Below, piece by piece: positions 7,456 through 8,740 of a stretch of DNA of 8,740 nucleotides. Positions within the stretch are counted from its first letter, which is position 1, and each line of letters starts with the position of its first letter. Origin of the DNA: an uncultured Lachnospiraceae bacterium (GTDB taxonomy: Bacteria; Bacillota_A; Clostridia; Lachnospirales; Lachnospiraceae); the NCBI GenBank assembly GCA_946529195.1, contig CAMMZE010000030.1, forward strand, positions 1-8,740. Reading direction: 5' to 3'. The notes under the pieces are model-generated. The model saw only the letters and a list, made by a program, of their open reading frames with translations, was not told the DNA's origin and ran no database searches. The translations under genes and the position numbers were made by a program.

Positions 7456-8034
7456 TTAGCTGCGTTCTTTCTTTATATTATATAAGTTCATTGCTTTCGT
7501 TGTCTCTCCGCATGCCATCAGCTTAACCGCTTCCGCAGCATCCTTTTCTGCATCATCCATGATTTTTCTGTCCGTGCTGTCAAAACGCGAGAGTACATAA
7601 TCTGCCAGGTCGCGTCCCTGGGGATTGCCTCCGACTCCAATCCTGACCCTCTTAAAATCCTGGGACCCCAGATGCAGAATAATATTTTTCAGGCCATTGT
7701 GTCCTCCTGCGCTTCCCTTTTCCCGGATACGCAGCTGCCCGGCAGGCAGATTGATATCATCACAGATCACAATAATATTTTCTGGAGGAATCTGATAAAA
7801 ATCAGAGATCATCCGCAGGCTCTCTCCGCTCAGGTTCATATACGTCTGCGGCTTTGCCAGAATTACCCGGCTGCCGCCGATCATTCCTTTTCCGCAGATC
7901 GCACGGTGTTTTTTCTCTCTGACTGCAATCTGGCAGTCCTGTGCCAGCAGATCGATTGTTTCAAAACCAACATTATGCCGTGTGCCTTCATATTTTTTAG
8001 TCGGATTGCCCAGTCCGGCAATGAGATATGTCAT
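7456..8034 (-). CDS. pth: Peptidyl-tRNA hydrolase
   Basis: Cleaves the ester bond of peptidyl-tRNAs that drop off ribosomes, freeing tRNA for reuse in the cytoplasm. With ATG at 8032-8034 the protein is 192 residues, the usual family size, and starts MTYLIAGLGNP. Family residues are in place: Asn10 and catalytic His20 (GTRHNVGFE), Asn67 in KPQTYMNLSG, Asp92/Asp93 in ICDDINLPAG and Asn113 in GGHNGLKN. The frame is open 16 codons further up to an ATG at 8080-8082, but that codon lies inside the promoter spacer, upstream of the -10, so it cannot be on this transcript. An AAGGAG site (8046-8051) serves the chosen start with a somewhat long 11-nt gap. It is the first gene of the pth-mfd unit. Confidence 0.97.
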   Translation of the reverse strand: MTYLIAGLGNPTKKYEGTRHNVGFETIDLLAQDCQIAVREKKHRAICGKGMIGGSRVILAKPQTYMNLSGESLRMISDFYQIPPENIIVICDDINLPAGQLRIREKGSAGGHNGLKNIILHLGSQDFKRVRIGVGGNPQGRDLADYVLSRFDSTDRKIMDDAEKDAAEAVKLMACGETTKAMNLYNIKKERS

Positions 8035-8068
8035 AGCAGATTCCGCTCCTTTTTTACAGATAAAGTTT

Positions 8069-8098
8069 ATTTTAGACTGCATGCACGCTTTTTGTCAA
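8069..8098 (-). promoter_or_regulatory. Sigma-A promoter for pth-mfd
   Basis: On the minus strand TTGACA (8093-8098) is followed after 18 bp by TAAAAT (8069-8074). Transcription should start near 8062, giving a leader of about 27 nt. A short inverted repeat CGTG/CACG sits just upstream of the -35 but is too small to call an operator. Confidence 0.75.
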
Positions 8099-8134
8099 GC
8101 CGTGTCAGGCACGCGCAATCCTCTCCTTTGGGGA

Positions 8135-8191
8135 CAAGAAAAAGACACCAGAATCCGCCTGAAATTTTCTTTCGGCCCGGATCCCGATGTC
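8135..8191 (-). terminator. Intrinsic terminator after spoVG
   Basis: On the minus strand a 14-bp stem (8178-8191 pairing with 8144-8157, with three G-U pairs and no mismatch) is followed at once by TTTTTCTT (8136-8143). The 20-nt apical part can fold further (CCGAAA with TTTCAGG, one bulge). It lies about 70 nt after the spoVG stop and ahead of the pth promoter, so it separates the two transcripts. Confidence 0.85.
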
Positions 8192-8260
8192 ATTTCTTTG
8201 TGCACATGACACTCATTCACCATCCTATGTTTTCTGTATAACTACGCCGTCCTGAAACTT

Positions 8261-8536
8261 CTAGTATTCGAAGTTCTCTGCAGCTGCTGCTTCCTCATAT
8301 TTAGCAAGTATTTCGCGCTGAATTCTGTCTCTCGTCTGTGAGTTGATTGGATGAGCAATGTCTCTGTACTCTCCGTCAGCTGTCTTGCGACTGGGCATTG
8401 CGATAAAGAGTCCTTTCTCTCCATCTATCACCTTGATGTCGTGCACAACAAATTCTTCATCGATGGTGATAGATACTACCGCTTTCATTTTGCCTTCTTT
8501 GCTGATCTTTCTTACTCGGATGTCTGTGATTTGCAT
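8261..8536 (-). CDS. spoVG: Septation/sporulation regulator SpoVG
   Basis: A small regulator of the SpoVG family. Members bind nucleic acid in several Gram-positive species and affect asymmetric septation in sporulation. The 91 residues match the family's usual 85-100 and show its hallmarks: [11 protein letters not shown] at the start, [20 protein letters not shown] at 20-39, [10 protein letters not shown] with the conserved Pro-Ser-Arg-Lys near 42-51, and [13 protein letters not shown] at 57-69. A GAGGGGAG site (8543-8550) lies 6 nt before the ATG. In B. subtilis spoVG is followed by gcaD/glmU and prs before pth; here it stands alone, closed by its own terminator, with pth next. The tail from about residue 82 is short and Ala/Glu-rich. 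Confidence 0.98.
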   Translation of the reverse strand: MQITDIRVRKISKEGKMKAVVSITIDEEFVVHDIKVIDGEKGLFIAMPSRKTADGEYRDIAHPINSQTRDRIQREILAKYEEAAAAENFEY

Positions 8537-8652
8537 AAAGATCTCCCCTCATTGATACTTTTTTCGGGTCACCCCTAAGTGATACATCCGTCCTTCGCTG
8601 CCTCATACAGCGTTTGCTTTCTTAACCTGATTTTCCTTCAAGTTTCAAGCGC
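8537..8652 (-). promoter_or_regulatory. Long 5' leader of spoVG
   Basis: About 115 nt separate the predicted transcription start from the spoVG ATG. One clear inverted repeat, CGCTG/CAGCG with a 7-nt loop, lies at 8596-8612. I could not match the leader to a known riboswitch. It may hold RNA-level control, or simply be an unstructured leader. Confidence 0.4.
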
Positions 8653-8658
8653 TACTCA

Positions 8659-8687
8659 ATTATAGCATCATTCTAACCAAATGTGAA
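8659..8687 (-). promoter_or_regulatory. Extended -10 promoter of spoVG
   Basis: On the minus strand TTCACA (8682-8687) is followed after 17 bp by a perfect TATAAT (8659-8664), with TGC directly before it as an extended -10. The upstream stretch to 8740 is very AT-rich, as in an UP element. This suggests strong vegetative transcription by sigma-A. Confidence 0.75.
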
Positions 8688-8740
8688 CACTATTTCCTAT
8701 AAAAATAAGTGGATTTTATTAAAAAATTACCAAATTTTTA

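Noticed and set aside
8188..8211. TGTCAT/ATGACA inverted repeat with 12-nt gap, a possible operator
   Set aside because: One arm is part of the spoVG terminator stem and the repeat is not near a promoter core, so chance is the simpler reading.
8095..8223. 42-codon minus-strand open frame between spoVG and pth
   Set aside because: It has no convincing ribosome site and runs through the spoVG terminator and into the pth -35 box.
8665..8702. Sigma-H-like promoter (AGGAAAT with GAAT) ahead of spoVG
   Set aside because: The two boxes are 18 nt apart, about 4 nt more than in the B. subtilis spoVG promoter as I recall it, and the -10 lacks the expected purine.

Overview
The window looks like a piece of chromosome from a Gram-positive, spore-forming Clostridia species, most likely in the Lachnospiraceae. 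This rests on gene content (a SpoVG homologue close to pth and mfd), strong AGGAGG-type ribosome binding sites, consensus sigma-A promoters and the style of the proteins. I ran no database search, so the family assignment is an inference. I see no tRNA, rRNA, CRISPR array, insertion sequence or integrase.

Read in the direction of most genes (minus strand, right to left), the layout is as follows. (1) spoVG (8261-8536) has its own extended -10 promoter, a leader of about 115 nt and a strong intrinsic terminator, so it appears to be a single-gene transcript. (2) A new consensus promoter starts pth (7456-8034) and mfd (3874-7419, TTG start). The two are 36 bp apart and probably form one operon, linking recycling of stalled peptidyl-tRNA with rescue of stalled RNA polymerase. 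(3) A 737-residue membrane protein (1499-3712) follows behind its own promoter and a leader with three small inverted repeats. It has six predicted membrane segments, a long Glu/Ala-rich cytoplasmic linker and a C-terminal domain that resembles a worn-down histidine-kinase ATPase domain. (4) A small acidic 88-residue protein (1184-1450, plus strand) converges on it, and the two share one bidirectional terminator. (5) Divergently from the small gene, a secreted protein (1032 to beyond the left edge, partial) carries a signal peptide, a Glu/Thr-rich stalk, an Ig-like segment and a phage-tail-type lysozyme domain.

spoVG, pth and mfd are ordinary housekeeping or sporulation genes. The left 3.7 kb is less familiar. 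The most interesting item is the 737-residue protein, which looks like a sensor histidine kinase that has lost its phosphoacceptor helix region and most ATP-binding motifs. Its coding sequence also contains no TTA, CTA or TCA codon, which leaves a very long antisense frame open. The second is the secreted lysozyme-like protein and its compact back-to-back promoter arrangement with the small acidic protein. I found no clear evidence of a defence system or mobile element.
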